From: Bryobacterales bacterium
GTDB lineage: Bacteria; Acidobacteriota; Terriglobia; Bryobacterales; UBA6623
Assembly (NCBI GenBank): GCA_028819235.1
Contig: JAPPMC010000122.1
Location: forward strand, 1-64,000
Direction: 5' to 3'
Length of the DNA stretch: 64,000 bases
In this document: positions 54,758 through 62,951 of the stretch, one piece after another
How the letters are laid out: the number at the start of each line of letters is the position of its first letter
Position numbering within the stretch: position 1 is the first letter of the stretch
Notes under the pieces: generated by a model
What the model saw: the letters and a program-made list of their open reading frames with translations, nothing else
The model's database searches: none
What the model was told of the DNA's origin: nothing
Made by a program: the position numbers and the translations under genes

Positions 54758-55567
54758 ATGCAAAATCTAGCAACATACAAGAAGGATCTTGAGCATCTTG
54801 TCGCTGTTGGAGAACGTTTACACCTCGCTATGAGGGTAGAGTATGATCGCGCAGAAATCGACCAAATTATGGAGACCATTGCTCCCGAGAAAAAAAAGAC
54901 GTTCGAGAAGTCCCTGCAAGAACTGTCCCCGTTTCGTAAGGGGTATCAAGCTTGGTATTCAGAAGCAAGAGCACTTGTGCGTCAATTGCTTCCTGATCGC
55001 TTAGATGATTTCTCAGACTACTATGAGAAGCCAAAGACACGCAAGACTGTCGACTACGAGACTTACAGAATTTCTGACTACCTCTTGGGTCTTTCCGTGA
55101 CTATAGGTTTCGGAACAGAAGTCGGACCTGAAGCAGCTATTCCTAAGTTCCGCCAGCAATTGGAGATCGTTAAAGCTATCAGACAACGCTTAAAGAGCGC
55201 ACTCTTCGATATTCAAAAAACTGTACAAGCCGATCTATTCGACTCTGAATTAGAGGGTGCAAAGGCCCTCATAAAGCACGGTTTCCTTCGTGCTGGAGGA
55301 ATCATAGCAGGAGTTGTCCTCGAAAGGCACTTGGCACATGTATGCGATTATCATGGTCTCAAAATACGTAAAAAAGCACCGACTATCGGAGACTTCAACG
55401 ACATGCTCAAGAACAACGGAGTGATTGATATCCCTCAGTGGAGATTCAATCAATATCTTGGTGACATACGCAATTTATGCGGTCACAATAAAGCTCGCGA
55501 TCCTACTAAGAACGAAGCAATCGACCTAGTGGATGGCGCGAAGAAAGTCACCAAGACGTTATTCTAA
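54758..55567 (+). CDS. AT-rich gene with C-terminal HEPN-type RNxxxH motif, unknown function
   Basis: 269 residues. The codons and base composition are plainly more AT-rich than all neighbours, pointing to recent transfer. The protein is helical throughout (LATYKKDLEHLVAVGERLHLAMRV at the start, many Lys/Glu). The C-terminal ~90 residues (GFLRAGGIIAGVVLERHLAHVC to the end) look like a HEPN domain and contain RNLCGH at about residues 238-243, matching the RNxxxH ribonuclease motif. HEPN proteins act in toxin-antitoxin and abortive-infection systems. No obvious antitoxin is adjacent; a type I restriction operon starts 2.2 kb downstream. The HEPN assignment is inference from the motif. Confidence 0.7.
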   Translation: MQNLATYKKDLEHLVAVGERLHLAMRVEYDRAEIDQIMETIAPEKKKTFEKSLQELSPFRKGYQAWYSEARALVRQLLPDRLDDFSDYYEKPKTRKTVDYETYRISDYLLGLSVTIGFGTEVGPEAAIPKFRQQLEIVKAIRQRLKSALFDIQKTVQADLFDSELEGAKALIKHGFLRAGGIIAGVVLERHLAHVCDYHGLKIRKKAPTIGDFNDMLKNNGVIDIPQWRFNQYLGDIRNLCGHNKARDPTKNEAIDLVDGAKKVTKTLF

Positions 55568-56384
55568 TCTTCGGCTTGAATTCCGGATCGAGTTCAGCGA
55601 AAAATTTCGACTACTATGGAAGGTGAACTGCCAGTGCTTCCGCGCCCAGATTTCTCGTGTTTGCGGTCTTGTATTCACCCCTAGACTCAGATCCGTTCGA
55701 AGATGCCCTCTGTGAACCACTCCTCGCGCTGATCGATTTTCTGAATGTTGCGACAAGGAGAGTGCTGGGCAAGGATGGGACATTCTTCATCAGTCCCGAT
55801 ATACGCTAAAATAGTCCGAGAAATTCCGCCCTTTACACCCCGCATCGGTGATCACAGAATCCGACAAATCCCGGTCCGTCCTATCTGGCTTTCAACCACC
55901 TCCGCAAGTACGTTCCGACGGGATAGTTGTCCATTCGATGCCATGCTGGTTCTCCTCTCGGATCGTACGCGGCGGCCACCGATAGCCGCTCGTGCCCGCG
56001 TTGTCGAACTGGCCGACGCTGCTGGATGGGAGCGAACCGACCCATAACCGTCGCTCCAGCCGGTAGCAACCGGAGCGGTCTGAAGAGCAAACGAGACGGA
56101 CTGAAACACTTTGGCTAGAGGGACCGCCTTGCGCGGTTGAGCCAGTGTGCAGGCTGCAACGCGCAGCAATCGTTGAGCAGGCCTCGAAACGTTCAATGCG
56201 GAAGCCGACCCACCCACTGCTCGGGGAAGGCTGCCAGCGATCGGGAAGCGAGCGAAGCGAGCACGGATCGGTTGCGCCGGGGAAATGATGGCAGCATGTA
56301 CACGAGGGGCAATCAGCAACACGGGCAACCTTGCCGGTGGCGTGGCACGCGCCAACCGGGATCCCGAGAGAGACAGGCCGGGCC
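55568..56384. other. intergenic, nothing recognised
   Basis: About 800 bases between the HEPN gene and the group II intron-like stretch. It contains only overlapping GC-rich frames with no recognised product. It may be decayed DNA of the same island. Confidence 0.5.
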
Positions 56385-57290
56385 GTGCGAGGTGGCGGAG
56401 AGGCCCGTATTGTGTGCTGGGCAGCGCCCAGATCAGGTGGATTGGAGTCCCATCGGCGCTCGGGGAAGGAGCGCCATATCGGAAAGTGGGGGTAATGCCT
56501 CACTGGCCGTGGTGTGCTGGTAGGCGAAACCCTAAACGGGCACGAAGCCGGAAACGGCGGACACAGCCAAGGAAGGAGCTAGGTTGACGCACTGCTGGAA
56601 AGCAACCGGAGGGCAGGGTGTCCACCGCGAGGTGGAATCTGAAGGGCTTCAGGAGAAGTTCCGGGCCGTAGTCGAGGGGCAACCCGTGATGAATCGGTCG
56701 GCCAAAGACGGGGCAAGGTCGAGTCGGCAGTGACGAAGGCGTTCTTACTCAGCCGTCGTACCAAGGTGTGTGCGAACGGCACAATATGGAAGATCTGGAC
56801 GTGACCCCAGAAGGGCTGCTCGCGTTCCTGGGTGGCGCCGGGATAACAGACCCTATGAGTCGAAAGACGAAGTGGCGACGAATGCGCGGCGAGCAGTCGG
56901 ACAGCCGAATAGTGCTTCAAACGTGGCGAAAGCCGCGCGACCGCTTGAGCGGCGGCTGGGTGGGCCGGGGAAGTCGGCTGGCGAGGGTGGTTGGAGCGAG
57001 ACGGAGAGCGAGTGAGTACAGGCCGTGAGGCGGATAAGTTCCTTAAGCGAAAGATTTAGGCCTCTCGGACTCAGGAGACTGGTTCGAAGGATGAAACCGA
57101 CGAGTGAGGGGAAGGTCCACTCACTGGTGAACAGACAGCTGGCAGCAGCCGCCCACGCTCGGAGGCCGTGGCCGACACGGTCTCGGGCGATCAACGGCAC
57201 CGGTGCCTTCCTTAAGTTCTTGCTCAGACGCCCTCGCGAAAGCGGCTTACGGCAAACTGTACGAGCCGTTTGAGCGGCGGACGGAGGCTA
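56385..57290 (+). mobile_element. group II intron-like element with its reverse transcriptase deleted
   Basis: The stretch begins GTGCGAGG, a typical group II 5' start, and has domain-I-like structured segments (GGTAATGCCTCACTGGCCG, GAAACCCTAAACGGGCACG, GAATCTGAAGGGCTTCAGG). Near 57090 a frame reads MKPTSEGKVHSLVNRQL, the usual N-terminus of group II intron reverse transcriptases (KVHSL), but the frame then runs to a stop within about 60 codons. A domain-V-like GAGCCGTTTGAGCGG lies at about 57260-57274 without a full matching strand. It is therefore a deleted, inactive intron. I give the boundaries by eye. Confidence 0.45.
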
Positions 57291-57623
57291 GCCCTGGGGG
57301 CGCCTCCTCCGACCCAACACCGAGGAAACCGGGTAATGCCGACGGGGGGAATGGGCCTCAGGCGAGGAGAGATGAGTGGAAGCGCGAAGGATGTCGGGAG
57401 TGGCAGAAAGCCCCGTACCCTAGCCAAGTGTCCGGGAGCGGCGGAGCCACGCCATGCGGAAGCGAAGGGAACGGCCAGCGACCGAGGCGCAAGCCGGTCG
57501 ATGGGCGTCGGCCGCAAGGCGTGAACAGGCTCACAGCCGGGTCCGGCCGCGGACGGGGATCAGAGTCAGCTAGCATTCCGCGCGGGCGCAAGACCGAGGT
57601 CGGAGACCCGTTACATTGGAGGC
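57291..57623. other. intergenic, nothing recognised
   Basis: About 330 bases between the intron-like stretch and the restriction operon. Only overlapping GC-rich frames are present. The promoter of the operon is likely in the last part, but no convincing -35/-10 pair stands out. Confidence 0.45.
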
Positions 57624-57776
57624 ATGAACCGCGATGATGGGACGATCTACTGCATCGCCGAGGCTGGCGACAGCGCGGTCGAGGTGCGCCCGGGAGTTGC
57701 GCTACGGGCGGTCCGACCGCTAGACGATCTGAGGGAATCGCTTCCCCCGACGCCCATCCTCCTCCGCGCCGTCTGA
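57624..57776 (+). CDS. 50-residue ORF leading the type I restriction operon
   Basis: ATG 57624 opens a 50-codon frame (MNRDDGTIYCIAEAGDSAVE and on to PPTPILLRAV) that ends at a TGA two bases before the hsdM start. GGAGG lies one base upstream of the ATG, tight spacing. The tail is proline- and leucine-rich. No family is recognised. The close link to hsdM suggests translation in the operon, possibly to couple or regulate hsdM. Confidence 0.5.
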   Translation: MNRDDGTIYCIAEAGDSAVEVRPGVALRAVRPLDDLRESLPPTPILLRAV

Positions 57777-57778
57777 CC

Positions 57779-60226
57779 ATGCCCCTTCGCAAATCCCACC
57801 TCTACGCGTCGCTCTGGCAGAGTTGCGACCAGCTACGGGGCGGCATGGATGCCTCGCAGTACAAGGACTACGTCCTAACGCTGCTGTTCATGAAGTACGT
57901 CTCGGACAAGTACGGACACACCGAAGAACTCTACCCTGACATCTTCGTTCCGCCGGGCGGCGGTTTCGCCGACATGGCCGCACTCAAGGGTACGAAAGAG
58001 ATTGGCGACGGCATTAACAAGGCCATCGGCAGGCTGGCCGACGCCAACGGCTCCCTGCTCAGGGGTGTGATCGACCAAGCCGATTTTAACGATGAGAGTA
58101 GGCTGGGCAGAGGCCGGGAGATGACAGATCGGCTCACGAAGCTGGTCGGGATCTTCGAGCAGCTCGATTTTCGCGCCAACCACGCCCAAGGCGACGACCT
58201 CTTGGGCGACGCCTACGAGTACCTCATGCGCCACTTTGCCACCCAGTCCGGCAAGAGCAAGGGACAGTTCTACACTCCGGCGGAGGTCTCGCGCATCATG
58301 GCCCAAGTGATCGAGATCGGGCCGAACACCGCCCGCGACCGCTCCGTTTACGATCCGACCTGCGGCTCCGGCTCGCTGCTCATCAAGGCTGCCGACGAGG
58401 CGCCGGACGGGCTGACCATCTTCGGACAGGAGATGGACGTGGCGACGTGGACGATGGCCAGGATGAACATGATCCTGCACGGCCACACCACGGCCGAGAT
58501 CGAGCGGCACAACACGCTCGCCACGCCGTGTTTCACCGACAGGCGCGGGCTCCTCCAGCGCTTCGACTTCGCCGTGGCCAATCCGCCCTTCTCGACGAAG
58601 GCATGGTCGAACGGCCTCGATCCGGAAAACGACGAGTTCCGCCGCTTCGAGTACGGGATTCCGCCTGCGAAGAACGGCGACTACGCCTTCCTCTTACACC
58701 TCGTCGCATCGCTCAAGAGCACGGGCAAGGGCGCCATCATACTCCCGCACGGGGTACTATTCCGCGGCAACCGCGAGGCCCGCATCCGCCGCAACGTCGT
58801 CAAGCGCGGGCTGATCCGCGGCGTCATCGGGTTGCCCGCCAACCTGTTCTACGGTACCGGAATCCCTGCGTGTATCGTCGTCATCGACAAGGAGGACGCG
58901 GCCACCCGCAAGGCCATCTTCATGGTGGACGCGAGCGGGGGCTTCCGAAAGGACGGGGCCAAGAATCGCCTTCGCGAGCGCGATATTCACCGCATAGTCG
59001 ATGTCTTCAATGGCCAGCGCGACACGCCCGGCTACGCGCGGATGGTGCCGCTCGACGAGATCGCCAGCCAGGCCAACGATTACAACCTGAACATCCCCCG
59101 CTACATCGACTCCGGCGAGCCGCAAGACCTCCACGACTTGGACGCGCACCTCCATGGAGGCATCCCGAACCGAGACATCGACGCCGTCGACCGCTACTGG
59201 AAAGTGTTCCCCGGCTTGCGGAGGGCGCTTTTTGCGCCGGGTCCCCGCCCGGGATACAGCGAAGCGCGCACGTCGGCGGATGAGACGAGAGCTGTGGTCC
59301 TTGGACATGAGGAATTCATGGCGTACTGGGAGCGAGTGCGCAGCGCCTTCGGAGATTGGCGGGGCGAGCATGAGTCCCATCTATATGGACTCGGTGAGAG
59401 CGATTCCCCTAAGGCGCTGATTCGAGAGCTATCCGAGGATCTGCTAGGACGCTTCGCCGATCTCCCTCTCATCGACGGTTACGACGTTTACCAGTGCCTC
59501 ATGGACTACTGGGATGCGGTTATGCAGGACGACGTGTACGTGGTGGTGACCGTCGGATGGTCGGAGGCGGCGCGGCCGCAAGTGCTGGTCGGGAAACGGC
59601 AGGCTGGTGAATCCTCCGACCTGACCGTCAGGCGGATGAAGTACAAGATGGACTTGCTTCCGCCAGATCTTGTGGCAGCGCGCTACTGCGCGGCAGAGCA
59701 GCGCGAGGTGGCGCTGTTGCTTGCCGAGCGGGAGAGGATCGGGCGAGAGGTGGAGGGGTTTGTCGAAGAGCACACAGGCGAGGATGGGCTGCTGGACGGT
59801 GCGACGACGAACACCGGGAAGGTGACACAGGCAGCCGTGAGGGCTCGATTAAAGGAGGTTCGCGGCGGCTCTGGAGATCCCGACGAGCGCGGTGCATTGG
59901 AATTGTGTCTTGACCTGATGAAGACGCATGCCAAAGCGAAGAGGGTCGTGAAGACCGCTCAGGCGAAGTTAGATGCGGGGGTGCTGGCGCGGTATGCGGA
60001 GCTTGGTGCGGCCGAGGTCTCCGACATGGTGGTCGGTGACAAGTGGATGGCGAGCATCGAAGAGGCAATTCAGGCGGTAGTCGAGCGCCTGACGGACGAA
60101 CTTGTGGACCGCGTGAGAGTGGCGCAGGAACGGTACGCGGAGTCGCTGTGTGAGCTATCGCGTCGAGTCGAGCAGCGGGCCGCGAATGTCGATCGCCACC
60201 TGAAGCGTATGGGACTTTCCGTATGA
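57779..60226 (+). CDS. hsdM: type I restriction-modification DNA methyltransferase subunit (HsdM), long form
   Basis: 815 residues. The N-terminal helical domain (LRGGMDASQYKDYVLTLLFMKYVSD) is followed by the adenine methyltransferase core: GQFYTPAEVSRIMAQVI, motif I YDPTCGSGSLL, and motif IV DFAVANPPFSTKAW (NPPF catalytic). HGVLFRGNREARIRR and GLPANLFYGTGIPACIVVID close the core near residue 380. The remaining ~330 residues, a charged coiled-coil-rich extension, make it longer than the usual ~500-residue HsdM. It modifies adenines in the HsdS-specified site. The stop overlaps the hsdS start (ATGA). Confidence 0.94.
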   Translation: MPLRKSHLYASLWQSCDQLRGGMDASQYKDYVLTLLFMKYVSDKYGHTEELYPDIFVPPGGGFADMAALKGTKEIGDGINKAIGRLADANGSLLRGVIDQADFNDESRLGRGREMTDRLTKLVGIFEQLDFRANHAQGDDLLGDAYEYLMRHFATQSGKSKGQFYTPAEVSRIMAQVIEIGPNTARDRSVYDPTCGSGSLLIKAADEAPDGLTIFGQEMDVATWTMARMNMILHGHTTAEIERHNTLATPCFTDRRGLLQRFDFAVANPPFSTKAWSNGLDPENDEFRRFEYGIPPAKNGDYAFLLHLVASLKSTGKGAIILPHGVLFRGNREARIRRNVVKRGLIRGVIGLPANLFYGTGIPACIVVIDKEDAATRKAIFMVDASGGFRKDGAKNRLRERDIHRIVDVFNGQRDTPGYARMVPLDEIASQANDYNLNIPRYIDSGEPQDLHDLDAHLHGGIPNRDIDAVDRYWKVFPGLRRALFAPGPRPGYSEARTSADETRAVVLGHEEFMAYWERVRSAFGDWRGEHESHLYGLGESDSPKALIRELSEDLLGRFADLPLIDGYDVYQCLMDYWDAVMQDDVYVVVTVGWSEAARPQVLVGKRQAGESSDLTVRRMKYKMDLLPPDLVAARYCAAEQREVALLLAERERIGREVEGFVEEHTGEDGLLDGATTNTGKVTQAAVRARLKEVRGGSGDPDERGALELCLDLMKTHAKAKRVVKTAQAKLDAGVLARYAELGAAEVSDMVVGDKWMASIEEAIQAVVERLTDELVDRVRVAQERYAESLCELSRRVEQRAANVDRHLKRMGLSV

Positions 60227-61539
60227 GACCGCAAGTCCAGTTGCTTGAACGAGGCGTTCAAGCCGAACGCATCGGACACGGGGGTGTGGTAGCACTGGAG
60301 CGAATGAGATTCGGAGCAGAGTGGACGAGCAGGCAGATTGACTCGCTAGCAGAAGTGGACCCCGAGAATCTGCCAACCAGCACCGATCCATTGTTTGTGT
60401 TCAACTACATTTCTCTCAACAATGTTGATGGTGGTCGTCTTCTCGGCTACACAAGCGAGTCGTTCGGGACGGCCCCGTCCCGCGCGCGGCGCGTACTGCG
60501 CACCGATGATGTGCTCATGTCAACGGTTCGTCCGGCTTTGCAGGGACACTTGCTCTTTTCGGGCCAAATCCCCAACGCCGTTTGCTCGACGGGGTTCGCG
60601 GTGCTTAGGACGAACCGGCATCGCTGCGACCCTCGGTTCCTGTTTGCCCACTTGTTTGGCGATGTCGTCGCTGCCCAAGTCCAAGGACTCCTTGCTGGCT
60701 CGAACTACCCAGCGATCAACAGCGGTGACGTTGGAAGGTTGTGGGTCACCTGTCCACCCACTGTTGCGGAACAGCGCGCTATCGCGGCCGTGCTTTCCGA
60801 CGTGGACGGCCTGATCGGGTCGTTGGAGACGTTGATCGCCAAGAAGCGGGCGATCAAGCGGGCCGCGATGCAGCAACTACTGACCGGTAGGACGCGGCTG
60901 CCGGGATTCGAGGGAGAGTGGGGAACGAGGCGGATCGATGCGCTGGCGACTGTGGATCCAGAGAATCTGCCAAGTCGCACTGATCCGGGATTTGCATTCA
61001 ACTACATTTCGCTGGATCACGTTGATGCCGGTCGTCTTCTTGGCTCCTCAAGAGAGTCGTTCGCGACAGCGCCGTCGCGCGCACGACGCGTACTGCGCAT
61101 CGACGATGTACTCATGTCAACGGTTCGCCCGGCCTTGCAGGGACACTTGTTTTATTCCGGCCAAGTACCGAATGCCATTTGCTCGACGGGATTCGCCGTT
61201 CTTCGGGCCAGGGGAAACGAGGGCGATCCTCGCTTCCTGTTTGCTCACCTGTTTGGGGATTTCGTCGCTGCCCAACTCCAGAGGCTTCTTGCTGGTTCGA
61301 ATTACCCCGCGATCAACAGTGGTGATGTCGCAAGGATGGGAGTTACCTGTCCTCCCACCCTCGCCGAACAGAGCGCCATCGCGACCGTCCTCTCCGACAT
61401 GGACGCGGAGATCGCCGCGCTGGAGTGTCGCTTGGACAAGACCCGTTCGATTAAGCAGGGCATGATGCAACAGCTTCTTACCGGAGCCGTCCGTCTGCCC
61501 ATCCCCGACGGACCGGAGGAGAAGACTGGTGGCGGCTGA
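60223..61539 (+). CDS. hsdS: type I restriction-modification specificity subunit (HsdS) with two near-identical halves
   Basis: 438 residues. Two target-recognition domains, about residues 35-185 and 235-385, each followed by a helical spacer ending in AVLSDVDGLIGSLETLIAKKRAIK or its counterpart and MQQLLTG. Usual HsdS halves differ and read different half-sites. Here the halves share long identical stretches (NYISL, APSRARRVLR, DDVLMSTVRPALQGHL, CSTGFAVLR, DPRFLFAHLFGD, LLAGSNYPAINSGDV), about four residues in five by hand alignment. It overlaps hsdM by four bases and the next gene by 11. It should direct both HsdM and HsdR to one symmetric, spaced site. Confidence 0.93.
   Translation: MRPQVQLLERGVQAERIGHGGVVALERMRFGAEWTSRQIDSLAEVDPENLPTSTDPLFVFNYISLNNVDGGRLLGYTSESFGTAPSRARRVLRTDDVLMSTVRPALQGHLLFSGQIPNAVCSTGFAVLRTNRHRCDPRFLFAHLFGDVVAAQVQGLLAGSNYPAINSGDVGRLWVTCPPTVAEQRAIAAVLSDVDGLIGSLETLIAKKRAIKRAAMQQLLTGRTRLPGFEGEWGTRRIDALATVDPENLPSRTDPGFAFNYISLDHVDAGRLLGSSRESFATAPSRARRVLRIDDVLMSTVRPALQGHLFYSGQVPNAICSTGFAVLRARGNEGDPRFLFAHLFGDFVAAQLQRLLAGSNYPAINSGDVARMGVTCPPTLAEQSAIATVLSDMDAEIAALECRLDKTRSIKQGMMQQLLTGAVRLPIPDGPEEKTGGG
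60340..61490 (+). repeat. in-frame direct repeat inside hsdS (period 597 bases)
   Basis: The segment starting at 60340 recurs at 60937 in the same frame, offset 597 bases (199 codons). The two copies read alike through the recognition domain and the spacer up to the LLTG codons. Bases agree at roughly four in five by eye, including exact shared runs such as CTCATGTCAACGGTTCG. Confidence 0.85.
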
Positions 61540-62923
61540 GACGCAGCACGTCGAGTGGAAGCGGTCCTGGCGGGACGAGCACTTGAAGTGGATCTGTGGT
61601 TTCGCCAACGCACAGGGCGGCGTCCTGGAGATCGGTAAGAACGACGCAGGTAACGTCGTCGGGGTGACAGGGGTTCTCCGGCTGCTCGAAGAGATCCCCA
61701 GCAAGGTGCAGTCGCTGCTCGGCATTGTGGCAGACGTGAATCTGAAGTCTCAGTCCGACCTCGAGTATCTAGAAATCGTAGTCAAGCCGCATCCGCACCC
61801 GATCAGCTACAAGGGGGAGTACCACTACCGTAGCGGCAGCACGAAGCAGGTGCTCCGGGGTGCCGCACTGAGCCGCTTCCTGCTCGCAAGGTACGGAAGG
61901 ACCTGGGATGACGTGCCGCTCCCCGGCGTTGGGCTGAAAGATCTTGACGACCGCGTGGTCGATGCGTTCCGTCGCAGGGCCGTTGGGAGCGGTCGGCTTC
62001 CGAAGGAAGTGCTCAGCGAGCCTATCGAGAGCATCGTCGAGAACCTGAGCTTGCGGGAAGGGGCGCACTTGAAGAGGGCCGCAGTCCTTCTCTTCCATCC
62101 GTCGCCCAGGCGCCTCATGCCAGATGCGTATGTCAAGATCGGCTACTTCCGAGGGGCAGAACTGCAGTTTCAGGACGAGATCGAGGGTGACCTGTTCGCA
62201 CAAGTGGAGCGGGCCATGGATCTGCTGTACACGAAGTACACTCGCGGCCTCGTCTCCTACGACGGCGTCTACCGGGTCGAGACCTTCCCCGTGCCACGCG
62301 GGGCGATGCGGGAGGCTCTGATCAACGCGGTCATCCACCGCGACTACGCAAGACCCACGACGATCCAGGTTCGGGTCCGCGACGACCGGATCGCGATCTG
62401 GAACGCGGCCCACCTGAAGCCCGAATGGACGGCCGAACTGCAAGCGTCCGTAATGTCGTCGCAGCCGCACAACCCGCGCATTGCCTACACCTTCTTCCGG
62501 GCGGGCATGATCGAGGCGTGGGGACGCGGTATACGTCAGATCGTGAACATCTGCCGTGAGGCGGGGAACCCGGCACCGACCTGGCGGCTCGACGTGGGCG
62601 GGGACGGCCTGCGGATTCGGTTCCCGTTCTCGAGTGCCTATCAGGCTGCCGACTCCGCAGCGCGCGGGATCGCTGTGCCGAACACTCCCCCAGTTACTAC
62701 CCAGAAGGGCAGCGCCATCTACCAGAAGACTACCCGGAAACCCACGCGCGACCGGATCGTGGATTGCCTCCGGGCCGAACCCGGCCTGACTCGGACGGCG
62801 CTCGCCGTGCGGGTCGGGCTCTCGCCGGACGGCGTGAAGTATCACTTGCGGAACCTGAAGGCAGCCGGTGTTATCCGCCGAGTCGGCTCAGACCGGGCGG
62901 GACATTGGGAGGTGATGCGGTGA
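61529..62923 (+). CDS. AlbA/HATPase ATP-binding protein within the restriction operon
   Basis: 464 residues from GTG 61529. The N-terminal AlbA_2 domain reads HVEWKRSWRDEHLKWICGFANAQ and GGVLEIGKNDAGNVVG in sequence. A GHKL-like ATPase follows (GAMREALINAVIHRDYARP near residue 255, RVRDDRIAIWN, AGMIEAWGRGIRQI). A C-terminal winged-helix-like segment (DRIVDCLRAEPGLTRTALAVRVGLSPDGV) could bind DNA. Such proteins are found as regulators or accessory parts of defence loci. It overlaps hsdS by 11 bases and hsdR starts 28 bases after it, so it is a member of the operon. Confidence 0.88.
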   Translation: MAAETQHVEWKRSWRDEHLKWICGFANAQGGVLEIGKNDAGNVVGVTGVLRLLEEIPSKVQSLLGIVADVNLKSQSDLEYLEIVVKPHPHPISYKGEYHYRSGSTKQVLRGAALSRFLLARYGRTWDDVPLPGVGLKDLDDRVVDAFRRRAVGSGRLPKEVLSEPIESIVENLSLREGAHLKRAAVLLFHPSPRRLMPDAYVKIGYFRGAELQFQDEIEGDLFAQVERAMDLLYTKYTRGLVSYDGVYRVETFPVPRGAMREALINAVIHRDYARPTTIQVRVRDDRIAIWNAAHLKPEWTAELQASVMSSQPHNPRIAYTFFRAGMIEAWGRGIRQIVNICREAGNPAPTWRLDVGGDGLRIRFPFSSAYQAADSAARGIAVPNTPPVTTQKGSAIYQKTTRKPTRDRIVDCLRAEPGLTRTALAVRVGLSPDGVKYHLRNLKAAGVIRRVGSDRAGHWEVMR

Positions 62924-62951
62924 GATCGGCCGGGCAGGACGAGGCAGTGGA

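Noticed and set aside
12741-55867. Near-match GATCACAGAATxCGAC at about 12746 and about 55852, considered as a shared insertion-element end
   Set aside because: The similarity stops after about 20 bases on either side and no terminal repeats or matching coding region were seen; could be chance.
59200-60226. C-terminal part of HsdM as a separate gene
   Set aside because: It is in the same frame as the methyltransferase core with no stop or plausible internal start and ribosome site, so it is treated as an extension.
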